Source: Exilibacterium sp. (GTDB taxonomy: Bacteria; Pseudomonadota; Gammaproteobacteria; Pseudomonadales; Cellvibrionaceae). From it: 64,000 nucleotides of DNA. A program made the position numbers and the translations under genes. How positions within the stretch are numbered: the stretch's first letter is position 1; every line of letters starts with the position of its first letter. The notes beneath the pieces are model-generated. The model did no database searches, had not been told where the DNA came from, and worked only from the letters and a program-made list of their open reading frames with translations. The DNA is taken from the NCBI GenBank assembly GCA_028280195.1, contig JANQMH010000061.1:119867-183866 (forward strand), given 5' to 3'. Shown piece by piece: positions 25,446-34,102 of the stretch.

Positions 25446-26885
25446 TTACTCGGTTTCTAGGCCGTCTATCCAGGATTGGACTCTTTCAGCCATTTGCTTC
25501 ATGCCTATTTCTTTGTAAAGGGAGAAACTTTTCTTCCAGTAGGATAGTGCAACTGCGTCATCACCACGCTTTTTGTAAATCTCACCTAGGTTTTCATAGT
25601 TACCAGCTATATTTTTTTTATTCTGTAATTTTTCATTAATCTTTAGTGACATTAATTGATATTTCTCTGCTTTATCAAGCTCAGTACGGTTCATGTAAAC
25701 TACACTTAGATTGCCATACTGATTGGCCATGCCTATCCCGTGATTCAGCTTTTCATCAAGAGTCAATGATTTCTGGAGATACTCTTCTGCTTTATCCAAT
25801 TGCTCACAAACAAGGTAAACAAGACCCAAATTTCCATGCTGTTTGGATATTCCTTCAGCATAATTTATCTTTCTATAAATCATCAACGATTTTCGAAAAA
25901 ACTCTTCCGCCATCGTTTTGTTGGTTCGCATCAAGTAAATTAGGCCCAAGTTTCCATATTGACTAGCTATACCTTTTTCGCGTTTTAGTATTTCTTCAAC
26001 AGTCAATGCCTTCAATACATATTTTTCCGCTTTCTCTAATTCACTAAGGTCAATATAAACCAAACCTAGGTTCCCACACTGAGTAGCTATACCTTCTTGG
26101 CGTCCTGAGCTCTCGTTAAGTTCCAATGCTTTCTGGTGATAACGCTCTGCTTTGCTCAACTCCCCACGAACCCTGTAGATTAACCCCAGGTTACCAGTGG
26201 CCACCGCAACCCAGTAAATTTCACGAGATAAATCTAGAATTGTGTTGTAAGCCGATATGGCTTTGTCAAGCTCGCCAACTCTATAGTATAAGTGCCCTAG
26301 TTGATTCCAGGCAGAGAGACTGCTCGGATCAAACTCAGTAGCGCGTTTATAAGCAGCTAATGCTTTCTGTGTGTCAGAGCCAAACCATAGGGCGCCCCTT
26401 TCTCGATAAATCTCTGCAGCTTTGAGAGTTTCTTTCTCAAAACTGTCCAAGGACTCAGCCAAAAGTTCATCTGCCAGTGATTTATCATCTTTAGCGATAG
26501 CCCTTAATGCTTCGTCGTATTTTCCCGGGTTTGTCGAAGACCGTTTTTGTTGTACCAATCGGGCGATTGTAGCCTGCTGGTCTCTGATAATATCGGTTTT
26601 TTCTTGCTCGCTCTTGGTAACGGCGTCGAGCTGCTCTATGAGCACTTCTAAAGCTGCTTTAGCTTTAGGGTCATTATCGATGAATTGCTGTACAATATTG
26701 TTGTGCCCAACTACAGCACCTGGACCAACATCGCCGGCGGTAATATTGTAAGAGTTCGAGGCTTTGGATTGGCTACTGCCGTCAGCTTTTCTTCGCTTCT
26801 GCCGTAATGTAAAAAGCCCGCCAATCAAGGCAGCGGCTATGACAAAGCCGCCACCGATATAAGCTGCCCAAATAGTATCACTCAC
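25446..26885 (-). CDS. Membrane-anchored TPR protein with NITAGDVG motif
   Basis: 479 aa. One N-terminal membrane helix (WAAYIGGGFVIAAALIGGLF), basic stop-transfer (RQKRRK), then the motif SYNITAGDVGPGAVVGHNNI, a coiled segment (VTKSEQEKTDIIRDQQATIA), and about eight TPR units of 40 residues (NLGLVYxxxxELDKAEKYxxKAL). The length of 40 per unit and the NLG signature are like Kinesin-light-chain/Rapsyn-type TPRs. Probably a scaffold at the inner membrane. An older, frameshifted relative is at 13923-15265. Confidence 0.88.
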   Translation of the reverse strand: MSDTIWAAYIGGGFVIAAALIGGLFTLRQKRRKADGSSQSKASNSYNITAGDVGPGAVVGHNNIVQQFIDNDPKAKAALEVLIEQLDAVTKSEQEKTDIIRDQQATIARLVQQKRSSTNPGKYDEALRAIAKDDKSLADELLAESLDSFEKETLKAAEIYRERGALWFGSDTQKALAAYKRATEFDPSSLSAWNQLGHLYYRVGELDKAISAYNTILDLSREIYWVAVATGNLGLIYRVRGELSKAERYHQKALELNESSGRQEGIATQCGNLGLVYIDLSELEKAEKYVLKALTVEEILKREKGIASQYGNLGLIYLMRTNKTMAEEFFRKSLMIYRKINYAEGISKQHGNLGLVYLVCEQLDKAEEYLQKSLTLDEKLNHGIGMANQYGNLSVVYMNRTELDKAEKYQLMSLKINEKLQNKKNIAGNYENLGEIYKKRGDDAVALSYWKKSFSLYKEIGMKQMAERVQSWIDGLETE

Positions 26886-27111
26886 TCCCTAACACCCTCC
26901 AAAACCTTGATACCCCCTATAGCATTACGCAGGGGGTGGGAGAGTCCTCAGTGGTAAATACAGGAATTGGTGATTGCTTTTGATGCTAAGCTATTGATAA
27001 TTATGGATTCTTTCTGATAATAACGCCTAATTCTGCTACTTTGCTGACGGCTTAATATTTACAGCCTTTCAGAGGCGGTGTTTCCGGGGGGCTAGGTAAA
27101 AGCTGCATTCC
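26886..27111. other. Spacer
   Basis: No gene seen. Contains the promoter side of the TPR gene. Confidence 0.4.
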
Positions 27112-27510
27112 TCAGGAAGGCTTTGAAGTAGTCAACGGTCGCCGGTTACCCCCATACCTGGGTTCCTCGGGCGCTGTATTGGTATGCAGCCATTCTTGAA
27201 GCCGGGCCAAGACCAGCTGAAACGGTGTCCGGTGGCAACCGGCAGCGAGCCAGCACACCACTTGCAGGTACACCTGTTCGGCAATCAGCCGCCTAGTACC
27301 GAAGTCAGCCAGGTCAACAACATCTAAAATCTCATTGGCAATAACGTTGTCAGCGATAATCGGCAGCCGCTTGCAGAGTATCACCAGTCGTTTTTTGCCC
27401 CGTTGATACTCTGTACTCTCCCGAGTAGCCTGCGTCTTTATCGCGTAGATAGCCCTAGATACTTTGCCTGCTCTGTCAGCCATATGCATTGCTGTTTGTG
27501 TTCCCGCCAC
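27112..27510 (-). CDS. Hypothetical island protein
   Basis: 132 aa, basic, with helical segments (EILDVVDLADFGTRRLIAEQ) and no membrane run, Cys motif or known domain. The start (MAGTQTAMHMADRAGK) has GCGGGAAC purines before it only weakly. It could be a regulator or structural protein; function unknown. Confidence 0.5.
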   Translation of the reverse strand: MAGTQTAMHMADRAGKVSRAIYAIKTQATRESTEYQRGKKRLVILCKRLPIIADNVIANEILDVVDLADFGTRRLIAEQVYLQVVCWLAAGCHRTPFQLVLARLQEWLHTNTAPEEPRYGGNRRPLTTSKPS

Positions 27511-27552
27511 AGTAGGCAGCAGATTGCTTTCGCTGTATTCTATTTGATTTGT

Positions 27553-28122
27553 TTATATTCGTTCACCTTCTGTATCATAGCGCCTAGTTGTGAACCGTAC
27601 TAAATAGCGCGTTCCACTGCCCTTAGCTATAAACTCGCCGCCACAGTGAGGGTGTATAAAACCTGTATTACTGGATCCGGCAAATACAAAATTGTCAGCC
27701 AATGTTACGCCAATATTGCCTCTAAATGGCACTACGTTGCGACTGCCGCAGTCCAGGCATCGCTCTGTTCCCTTTCTTTTCATACTTAGCTTCATTACTT
27801 TGATGGCCCCCTCCAGTCGATCATGCTGGCGTGTCAACCATTTCCTTCTGCTTGGGATAAGCCAATTGAGGAAGTGCTGCCAAGCAGAGTCGGAATAGCG
27901 TCTAAGCCAATCGTGCGAGGACTCTATTTCTTGAAACTCCTGATCCGAAGCATCAAATGCTTCCATGGGGACGAACCCGGCACAATTTTCGCACCATCCC
28001 AGCTGGTGCTTACACGGAAAAGCGCTGTTGCCGTCTTCGTAGACAAAACGACCCCACGTTACCATACTGCTAGACTGATAATCACAGCGACTACAAATAA
28101 GGTCATAGGTTGGCATTGACAT
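27553..28122 (-). CDS. Zinc-ribbon protein, unknown
   Basis: 189 aa. Two zinc-ribbon-like pairs: CSRCDYQ with WCENCAGF in the first third, and CLDCGSRNVVPF with HPHCGG in the last third. The middle is helical and basic (RRKWLTRQHDRLEGAIKVMK). Cytoplasmic. No family recognised; the twin-ribbon arrangement suggests nucleic-acid or protein binding. Confidence 0.68.
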   Translation of the reverse strand: MSMPTYDLICSRCDYQSSSMVTWGRFVYEDGNSAFPCKHQLGWCENCAGFVPMEAFDASDQEFQEIESSHDWLRRYSDSAWQHFLNWLIPSRRKWLTRQHDRLEGAIKVMKLSMKRKGTERCLDCGSRNVVPFRGNIGVTLADNFVFAGSSNTGFIHPHCGGEFIAKGSGTRYLVRFTTRRYDTEGERI

Positions 28123-28391
28123 GCGATACTCCAGATGGATGCTCCCAAATGTGGGGTCGGTTTACTTTATCTTCCGGTTCCACGCAGTGACCTCGAACAT
28201 CGATAAACCAATAGTAATGTCTTCATTTGCCTTCATTATTGCCATGTATTTAGGAGCGCTTTCGCAGGTGCTGGCTACTTGAGTAACTTATGCAGCTTTT
28301 CTCGGTTTTGCAACTAGTGGCTCCGCCTTCTCCGAAAGGGCACCGGTTGCTGCCGAGGGGTCTCAAAGGGCTTGATTGGCTGGCAATTCAG
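28123..28391. other. Spacer
   Basis: No gene seen; a few short palindromes only. Confidence 0.4.
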
Positions 28392-28658
28392 TCAATCTTC
28401 TTGTCTGCCGGCTAGATCGATGAGTGCAGATCCAACTTCGTTGTCAAACTGCCGCGTAACAGCAGCGTAGTACTGCAGATCAATGCCGCTATACCGCTGT
28501 AGCTGGTCCTTCAGCGCATTTTCTTTCTCTACAAGCTCTGTATGTTTGACCTTCAGCCCCTGGATATCCTCAGCGACTGGCAAGCCTTCGGCGTTCAACA
28601 CATAGTGATCATCCTGTTTGACGTACAACCTCTTCTGGCCTTCCTCCAGGCTGTCCAA
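28392..28658 (-). CDS. Phage-type hypothetical protein, possibly truncated
   Basis: About 88 aa from a TTG. The sequence RLYVKQDDHYVLNAEGLPVA, then EDIQGLKVKHTELVEKENAL resembles phage proteins of the kind RxLYVExDGKFVLDVEG...LKxALxKER, which normally start a little earlier. Helical C-terminus. No neighbour of the same phage type remains, so it may be a remnant. Confidence 0.5.
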   Translation of the reverse strand: MDSLEEGQKRLYVKQDDHYVLNAEGLPVAEDIQGLKVKHTELVEKENALKDQLQRYSGIDLQYYAAVTRQFDNEVGSALIDLAGRQED

Positions 28659-28937
28659 ATTCTCGACTTTTAGTGCTAATCCAATAATATGTGCTCCAAA
28701 GGCTGACTGTTTAAACCGGTTAACTTGGTATCACCAAGCCGGTCCCGAACTGTCGTCTGTTGGTCACCTTATGGTAATACTTGGCCGGTAGTCGGCAAAC
28801 CTGCCTACTTTTCCCTACCCAAGAAGATCAAATATCAGGCCTTGGCAGGTTTTCCCCGGCTTTTTTATGGACTCGCAAAACTATCAAGCCGAGTAATCCA
28901 AAGTAGTCCAGAAGAATCGCGAGCAATCTCGACAAGA

Positions 28938-29522
28938 TCATTCTTCCACCACTGTTAGAGGGTTGGCACCAGCGAACATCCTTGTCACAGCTTGTTGCCC
29001 AGACTCACCCGCAGCAAAGGACTCCAGCAAGACTCGTGTCGCATTCGGATTACCGGTAATCTGCTTAAAGCTACTTATTATCAGGTCAGCGGTCTTTAGG
29101 GAGGTAGCGGCAAACAGCCTCCGAGTACAGTGCAGATCATCAAAATACCAGTCATCATCACCGTTATGGCCGGTAAGACTGCAGATAGCCTCAGTAATAT
29201 CACTGCTCGCCATCCATAGTAGGCTCCAGTCGAATACCGCTATATCCTCAACGAACTCCGGGGTCACACAGTCCCGATTATTCAGCACCGCGTTTTCCAC
29301 CAGTTCAAATACCTCGGCCAGGGAGATGTCCACCTTATCCGCTGACAGTGCCAGGAAAAGCCGAATCGCAATAAAGCTGGCACTGGTTACCTGGTCTTCA
29401 GCATACAGAGTTTCAGTGTTAGCCAGCTGTAGCCACTGTGTTTCAGGGTATAAGCCATCGTCCAATAGCCCACTGGCTTTCAAGGCGTCGATTTCAGGCT
29501 TGAGTGAAGTTATGTTCGTCAT
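28938..29522 (-). CDS. Hypothetical acidic protein
   Basis: 194 aa, acidic, no membrane helix or signal. Notable segments: SASFIAIRLFLALSADKVDI, SDITEAICSLTGHNGDDDWY. Starts with MTNITSLKPEIDAL without a strong SD. It lies between the iteron region and the phage-type protein. Function unknown; possibly a fitness or replication accessory gene of the island. Confidence 0.6.
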   Translation of the reverse strand: MTNITSLKPEIDALKASGLLDDGLYPETQWLQLANTETLYAEDQVTSASFIAIRLFLALSADKVDISLAEVFELVENAVLNNRDCVTPEFVEDIAVFDWSLLWMASSDITEAICSLTGHNGDDDWYFDDLHCTRRLFAATSLKTADLIISSFKQITGNPNATRVLLESFAAGESGQQAVTRMFAGANPLTVVEE

Positions 29523-29648
29523 CGTATTTGCCTAGCAGTTTGTGGATAAATTATCCGTATTCATGGATTGCTCGTTGTCAGCTCGCTGGGCCTTAATGCG
29601 GTGTTATTACCCTTAAAAATACCTAACCCCATGGTAGATCTAAGAAGT

Positions 29649-29786
29649 GACCTGAAAATCAGGGCGCTCAAACTCCAAAAAAGCCTGTTTTCGACCTGAT
29701 TATCAGGGCGGTTAGCGGTCAAAATCTGCACTTTTTGCCATGATCGACCTGATAATCAGGGCGATACTGACCTGATAATCAGGGCG
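29649..29786. repeat. Four palindromic iterons
   Basis: 18-bp units GACCTGATAATCAGGGCG (or close) at 29649, 29693, 29746 and 29769. Each holds the palindrome CCTGATnATCAGG (first copy with one change). The last unit includes the stop codon of the wHTH gene at 29779. Iterons beside a replication-type wHTH gene suggest an origin or operator of the excised element. Confidence 0.65.
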
Positions 29787-30312
29787 CTGAAAATTTAAGC
29801 ACTTTCCCGGTTTTCCGCCTCGGCCGGCTAAATGTCGGTTTCTCAAGTTTCCAATCCCCTGAAGGTGCCGTAGTCGGACCAACATCTAACTTCCCCTCAC
29901 AATCGTTAACGGCAAAAAAGGTGATCGCATATAAGCTGGGTTTTCGTTTGTGGCCCAATCTCCCGCTGTCCCCCTGGCGCGTTAGTTTAATAAACCCGTA
30001 GTGCAGTAATTCAGCGGTGGCATTGTCTACGGTTTGTTTTGACTTCCATCCCCTTTTGCTCATCAGAGACCAGGCTTTGCACAAATCGCCGTTGTTAATC
30101 GGCCCGCCTTCCTTAAACCGCAGTTGTGCCAGCATATCGATCAGGAGTTTGACGGCTGAGCCGGTTAATGCCACGAAATTGGGGTGATTCAGTACGGCCA
30201 TAGGGAGGGGCGCAAAAGCACCACTCTCCCGCCGGCCTTTTGCCTTGCTTCGAGTCACCGCCATCTCAACAGCCATCTCCAAACTGTGGTCCAGTGTTAG
30301 CGGATCGCTCAA
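29779..30312 (-). CDS. Winged-helix replication-type protein of the island
   Basis: 177 aa. Region LTGSAVKLLIDMLAQLRFKE, NNGDLCKAWSLMSKRGWKSK, then ELLHYGFIKLTRQG and HKRKPSLYAITFFAVNDCEG is a winged-helix seen in many integrative elements next to iteron-like repeats. Its start overlaps the end of the 30266 gene by 47 bases. Role in replication or its control is an inference from repeats and context. Confidence 0.65.
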   Translation of the reverse strand: MSDPLTLDHSLEMAVEMAVTRSKAKGRRESGAFAPLPMAVLNHPNFVALTGSAVKLLIDMLAQLRFKEGGPINNGDLCKAWSLMSKRGWKSKQTVDNATAELLHYGFIKLTRQGDSGRLGHKRKPSLYAITFFAVNDCEGKLDVGPTTAPSGDWKLEKPTFSRPRRKTGKVLKFSAP

Positions 30313-30580
30313 GCCGTTTTTTTAGGGGACCATAGAGGGTACGGATCTTGGGGTAGGCCCTATCTATGGCAAGGTACATTATCCCCCCTACAGGCCCCCT
30401 TAGAATCGCTCTCAGGTGGGGTTTTGAGCGCTCTGCGAGATAAAGGCACGCGGGTTCGCCTTTCAGGTAGTTGCGTTGCGCTAAATTTTCGTCCAATGGA
30501 CAAATTGGGGCGCCACAGGTATCAAACTTTGGGCACTGAGTCGGGAGGCATTTATTGGCCTCTTGGCGGTTCGTTATCAC
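30266..30580 (-). CDS. Small Cys-rich island protein
   Basis: 104 aa with an N-terminal Cys cluster (KCLPTQCPKFDTCGAPICPL), a likely zinc or disulfide site, followed by ACLYLAERSKPHLRAIL. Overlaps both neighbours, in a compact leftward operon 31510-29779. I have seen similar proteins in mobile islands but no function is known. Confidence 0.65.
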   Translation of the reverse strand: MITNRQEANKCLPTQCPKFDTCGAPICPLDENLAQRNYLKGEPACLYLAERSKPHLRAILRGPVGGIMYLAIDRAYPKIRTLYGPLKKRLERSANTGPQFGDGC

Positions 30581-30750
30581 GCGGCCACCTCCGTCAACTG
30601 AGCGGAGGTGACAGACGGTTCACTGACAGATGCCTGCAGAGACTCACCAAGACCGTAAGTAACCTGTTTGACCGTCTCTTCAATACTTGCCGCTTCGACA
30701 ACAACAGGTGTTGTAACAGACTGCTGGATCTCCACAATGTACTTATTCAC
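30577..30750 (-). CDS. 57-aa island protein
   Basis: GTG start at 30750, with AAGGAGG six bases upstream and overlapping the stop of the previous gene. Product (M)NKYIVEIQQSVTTPVVVEAA then SIEETVKQVTYGLGESLQ: beta-hairpin then helix. Overlaps the 30266 gene by four bases. Unknown. Confidence 0.6.
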   Translation of the reverse strand: MNKYIVEIQQSVTTPVVVEAASIEETVKQVTYGLGESLQASVSEPSVTSAQLTEVAA

Positions 30751-31067
30751 ACCGCAACCTCCTTGCCAGATACCAGAATCAATTTCCATTGGTGTACCTG
30801 ACTGGTTTCACCCCAACGATTTTTCAACCATTCCTTAGGTCGGTGGCAATATACATGTAGTCCGTAGGCGGGAAGGACTTCGCGGTTGAGTTCCATCAGC
30901 CGGTTGGGTGGATATCCAACCGCACAGGCTTTAGCAATCTCGTGGGTGAAGGCATTGGGGTTTACCAGGATATAGCACAGTAAGCGCCGTTTCTGGGGCG
31001 CAGTTATTACCTTAAGCGCCAATTCAACCCGTTCTTCAAGCGTATTCGGCAGCGATTTCACGCTCAT
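30747..31067 (-). CDS. Winged-helix-like island protein
   Basis: 106 aa. LALKVITAPQKRRLLCYILV, then NAFTHEIAKACAVGYPPNRL looks like a DNA-binding winged helix (variant ArsR-like), with the end KEWLKNRWGETSQVHQWKL. ATG overlaps the stop of the small zinc-ribbon gene. Possibly a regulator of the replication block. Confidence 0.6.
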   Translation of the reverse strand: MSVKSLPNTLEERVELALKVITAPQKRRLLCYILVNPNAFTHEIAKACAVGYPPNRLMELNREVLPAYGLHVYCHRPKEWLKNRWGETSQVHQWKLILVSGKEVAV

Positions 31068-31231
31068 TTCGCCACCTCCAGGCCTTTACAGGCGAAGCAG
31101 TGACCATGCTCATGTTTGAGAAGTACAAAACCGCATGAACAGCACCGAGATAATGTGTTATATTTATTTCGCTGTTTATTAGTGTGTTTGGTTAAGCCGC
31201 CTGCCGGGGCGGCTTTTCTTTGTCTAGCCAT
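31064..31231 (-). CDS. 55-aa zinc-ribbon protein
   Basis: ATG at 31231 preceded by AGGAGGTGAGAAA, a near-consensus SD. The N-terminus is very basic (MARQRKAAPAGGLTKHTNKQ); the end has CCSCGFVLLKHEHGHCFACK, a four-Cys zinc ribbon. Overlaps the next ATG by four bases. A probable small nucleic-acid-binding protein. Confidence 0.7.
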   Translation of the reverse strand: MARQRKAAPAGGLTKHTNKQRNKYNTLSRCCSCGFVLLKHEHGHCFACKGLEVAK

Positions 31232-31243
31232 TTTCTCACCTCC

Positions 31244-31510
31244 TTATGCAGCATGCTTGCGCTGATTCAGGAGGTCTGTTACTAAATCTCGAATTTCTTG
31301 CTTAGACTTGCCGGCGACCATCGCAGCAAGAACAGAGTCTATTTCGTGTTGTACCCACCTGACAGCTCGATCCCCCACGCTGACGGGAGGGGGAATAAGC
31401 CCGGCTTTGATTCTCTCGTGAAGGGTGGTATTGCTAAAACAGCACTGCTTGAGCACTTCGGCTCGATGGATAAGTCGGAATTGGTTTTGTTCGGCCATAT
31501 ATGGATTCAC
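31244..31510 (-). CDS. AlpA-like regulator / excisionase
   Basis: 88 aa (or about 84 from MAEQNQF). The AlpA/MerR-type helix-turn-helix reads LIHRAEVLKQCCFSNTTLHE, then RIKAGLIPPPVSVGDRAVRW and VQHEIDSVLAAM. In P4-like elements AlpA activates the integrase or acts as excisionase. It heads the leftward gene block and is 88 bp from a divergent-free gap before the 31598 gene. Confidence 0.85.
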   Translation of the reverse strand: MNPYMAEQNQFRLIHRAEVLKQCCFSNTTLHERIKAGLIPPPVSVGDRAVRWVQHEIDSVLAAMVAGKSKQEIRDLVTDLLNQRKHAA

Positions 31511-31597
31511 TCTGTTGCGTTCGTTGAGTAAATCCAGTGTGCATTGTTATTTGATGGGATTCAGAGAATACGCCAAATACGCCAAATCAGTGCCGTA

Positions 31598-32569
31598 TCA
31601 GTTCTTTTTATCAGTGCTTTTGCTCTCATAGGCTTCTGTGCGATACCTATTGCAGCGTTCTCGAAAGTGTTTTGCACTGGTAGATCTGGAGGTCCCGCTT
31701 TCGAAAGATCGCGAGCTGCTGTTGTATATCACGTCATATTGTTTGCATACTCTCTGTGCCAGGGCTCGTAGCTCTTTAGTTGTTGGGTACCTTCTATGCT
31801 GTTTAAAAAAGAAGCAATTGTTTAAATCACAGATCATTCTTGCCAAATCGTCGATCCCGGTTTGAGGTAGCATCATTGGCCCAGGCTGTTTTGGAGAAAA
31901 TTCCCCTGCTGCCGCAGGCCCTTGGCTTGCTTTTACTTGGTGGCGGGTATCTGTAAGTTCGCCATTCGGCGCCTTTTGTGCTCTTTGGTCTTGCTCCTGC
32001 ACGTTTAAGAATTGTTCGAGTGTGCAGGTGTATTCAGTCATCTTGCTATCGATTTGCTCTAGGCGATCATTACGATATTGCATGCTAGAGCCTTCATCGG
32101 CCTCAAGTAGCTTAGCCTCCTTTTTGAGGGCCATTATTGCTTGATGGTGCCGAACGCAATCATTCAAATCTTTGGGAACAGGCGGGGGAGGGCTACTAAG
32201 GACGTGTCGTACCGGAATACTACGGCTTTCGGCTTCCATCTTTGCCGTGTCACTCAACCACTTATTATGCGTTTTTAGGTCTACAGAAATATCAGTTTTA
32301 GCAATATCGGCGTTCCACGCCGAGTCTATTATCAGATTCAACTTTTTCCTTGCGGCGTCTATGCTTTCAATAATTTCAATTTTTTTCCCGTCATTTGCAA
32401 ACTGTACCACTACTGCTTCTCTAAGTTCGTCCAGAGTATAAGAACGCTCGAGCAAATTTTGAATCTGGTCGTGACTGGCATCCTCAATATCATCGGGCCA
32501 GTCTGCGGGTATCGGGGATCTAATTAATTTCTGAATATCTGGGTCGAAATAGTCATTGATGGTTATCAC
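31598..32569 (-). CDS. Hypothetical protein next to the integrase
   Basis: 323 aa, charged and helical (ESIDAARKKLNLIIDSAWNA), Pro-rich hinge in the middle (LSSPPPPVPKDL), C-terminal RYPTTKELRALAQRV segment which could be a short HTH. No membrane segment. Unknown; perhaps an element-specific regulator or cargo. Confidence 0.6.
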   Translation of the reverse strand: MITINDYFDPDIQKLIRSPIPADWPDDIEDASHDQIQNLLERSYTLDELREAVVVQFANDGKKIEIIESIDAARKKLNLIIDSAWNADIAKTDISVDLKTHNKWLSDTAKMEAESRSIPVRHVLSSPPPPVPKDLNDCVRHHQAIMALKKEAKLLEADEGSSMQYRNDRLEQIDSKMTEYTCTLEQFLNVQEQDQRAQKAPNGELTDTRHQVKASQGPAAAGEFSPKQPGPMMLPQTGIDDLARMICDLNNCFFFKQHRRYPTTKELRALAQRVCKQYDVIYNSSSRSFESGTSRSTSAKHFRERCNRYRTEAYESKSTDKKN

Positions 32570-32680
32570 TGGTGAATACCTCTATTCACCCCTCAATTAG
32601 ATGGACCGAAAAGGCGGTGAGGTGTCTCGCCTCTTCACCGGCGATGATCAGTCGCCAGCTATCCGGCCCAAACTCATAGA

Positions 32681-33925
32681 TTACCCAACGGCTCTCAGTG
32701 CTTTGGTACCTGCTGCAAGGCTCATATTGCCCGTGGCAGCCTGCTCTATATGTTTGCTCCACCAGTTCATCATTACCCTTCTTTGCTCCAGATACTCTGC
32801 ACGGTTATAGGCTGCCCTGACTTCGTTGCTGTCGACGTGAGCCAGTGCTGCCTCGATGACATCTGGATTAAAGCCCTGTTCGTTTAATGTGGTACTGGCC
32901 AGGGCTCGCAGCCCATGCGCTACCAGCATGGCTTTAAAGCCCATCCGCTTGAGGGCCATATTGGCCGTTTGCGGGTTAGCGTGTTTCCTGGGGTCTCTGT
33001 CGGCCGGAAATACGTATTCGCGGTGGCCGCTGATTGGCTTCATCGCCCTGAGTAGGTTTATGGCTTGAGGCGAGAGGGGCACGGTATGTGGGCGCTTTTT
33101 CTTCATACGCTCGGCAGGGACATTCCAGACTTTATTTTCCAGGTCTATTTCATCCCAGCGGGTGCCGGCGGCCTCGCTGGGGCGCACCATTGTATTAAGC
33201 TGCCACTCAATCAGATAGCGGGTTATGCGCTTGATGCTGGCGGTTGTCAGTGCCTTCATCAGGTCCGGCAATTGCTCCGGTTTCAATGTCGGTTGGTTCT
33301 TTTTCGCGGGAGACTCAAAGGCGTGGCGAATGCCTGCGAGCGGGTTAGCGTCGACCATGCCGGTATTGACGGCATAGGTCATTACTTCATTGAGTCGCTG
33401 GGCCAGACGTTTGACCGTTTCCAGTGCTCCTTTAGCGGCAACCGGTTTTAATACTGCGATAGTGGCCGGCGCTTTGATCTCGGTAATCGGGGTTTGCCCC
33501 AGTGAAGGCAAAATATATCGTTCCAGGGATCGCATAATGTCTGCAGCATAGCCTGGGCTGACTTTTGTCTTTTTTAGGGTGAACCATTGACGCACCGCCC
33601 GCTCCAGGGTGTTGTCATTGAGATAGCGTATCTGTAGCTCCTTTTCATCCCTGTGCTGCTTAGGGTCAATGCCCTTGGCTAATAGCTCTAGGGCACTGTC
33701 TCTATGTCTTCTAGCCTCCGCCAGTGAGACGGCAGGATAGGCGCCAAAGCCAATATTGGAACGCTTGCCGAGTCGAGGATTGAGGTATTTGAATACCCAT
33801 GACTTTGCGCCGGTAGGCTTGATCTTCAAAGCAAGTCCTTTGCCATCGGTTAGCAGGTAATCTTTAGCTCCGGGCTTTGCTTGCTTTACCTGAGTAGGTG
33901 ACAGAGGTTTAACAGTTTTTGGCAC
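32681..33925 (-). CDS. Tyrosine integrase, P4/CP4-57 type
   Basis: 414 aa. N-terminal DUF4102-type arm-binding domain (LTDGKGLALKIKPTGAKSWV), core-binding SAM-like region, then the catalytic Arg (TMVRPSEAAGTRWDEI), the HxxR box (HGLRALASTTLNEQ) and a C-terminal Tyr in AYNRAEYLEQRR. This is the standard recombinase of islands in tRNA/tmRNA genes. It lies 180 bp from ssrA, with the att repeat in between, so it most likely directed this insertion. Confidence 0.95.
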   Translation of the reverse strand: MPKTVKPLSPTQVKQAKPGAKDYLLTDGKGLALKIKPTGAKSWVFKYLNPRLGKRSNIGFGAYPAVSLAEARRHRDSALELLAKGIDPKQHRDEKELQIRYLNDNTLERAVRQWFTLKKTKVSPGYAADIMRSLERYILPSLGQTPITEIKAPATIAVLKPVAAKGALETVKRLAQRLNEVMTYAVNTGMVDANPLAGIRHAFESPAKKNQPTLKPEQLPDLMKALTTASIKRITRYLIEWQLNTMVRPSEAAGTRWDEIDLENKVWNVPAERMKKKRPHTVPLSPQAINLLRAMKPISGHREYVFPADRDPRKHANPQTANMALKRMGFKAMLVAHGLRALASTTLNEQGFNPDVIEAALAHVDSNEVRAAYNRAEYLEQRRVMMNWWSKHIEQAATGNMSLAAGTKALRAVG

Positions 33926-34102
33926 TTATAATTCCTTTTTAGCCCACCTGTTTTCGTCCACCTGGGGTGGTGTGACTACTAGTGTGACTAAAATGTCTGA
34001 ATTTTACAATGCCCTATCGAATGTTATGGAATGCAGTTTTTTGTTAATTGCTTGTTTATTATGAAGTTTTTGAGTATTAAAGGATGCTGGAGAATGTCTG
34101 GA

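Noticed and set aside
29649..29786. CRISPR array
   Set aside because: Units are 18 bp, palindromic, with unequal gaps of 5-35 bp and no cas genes.
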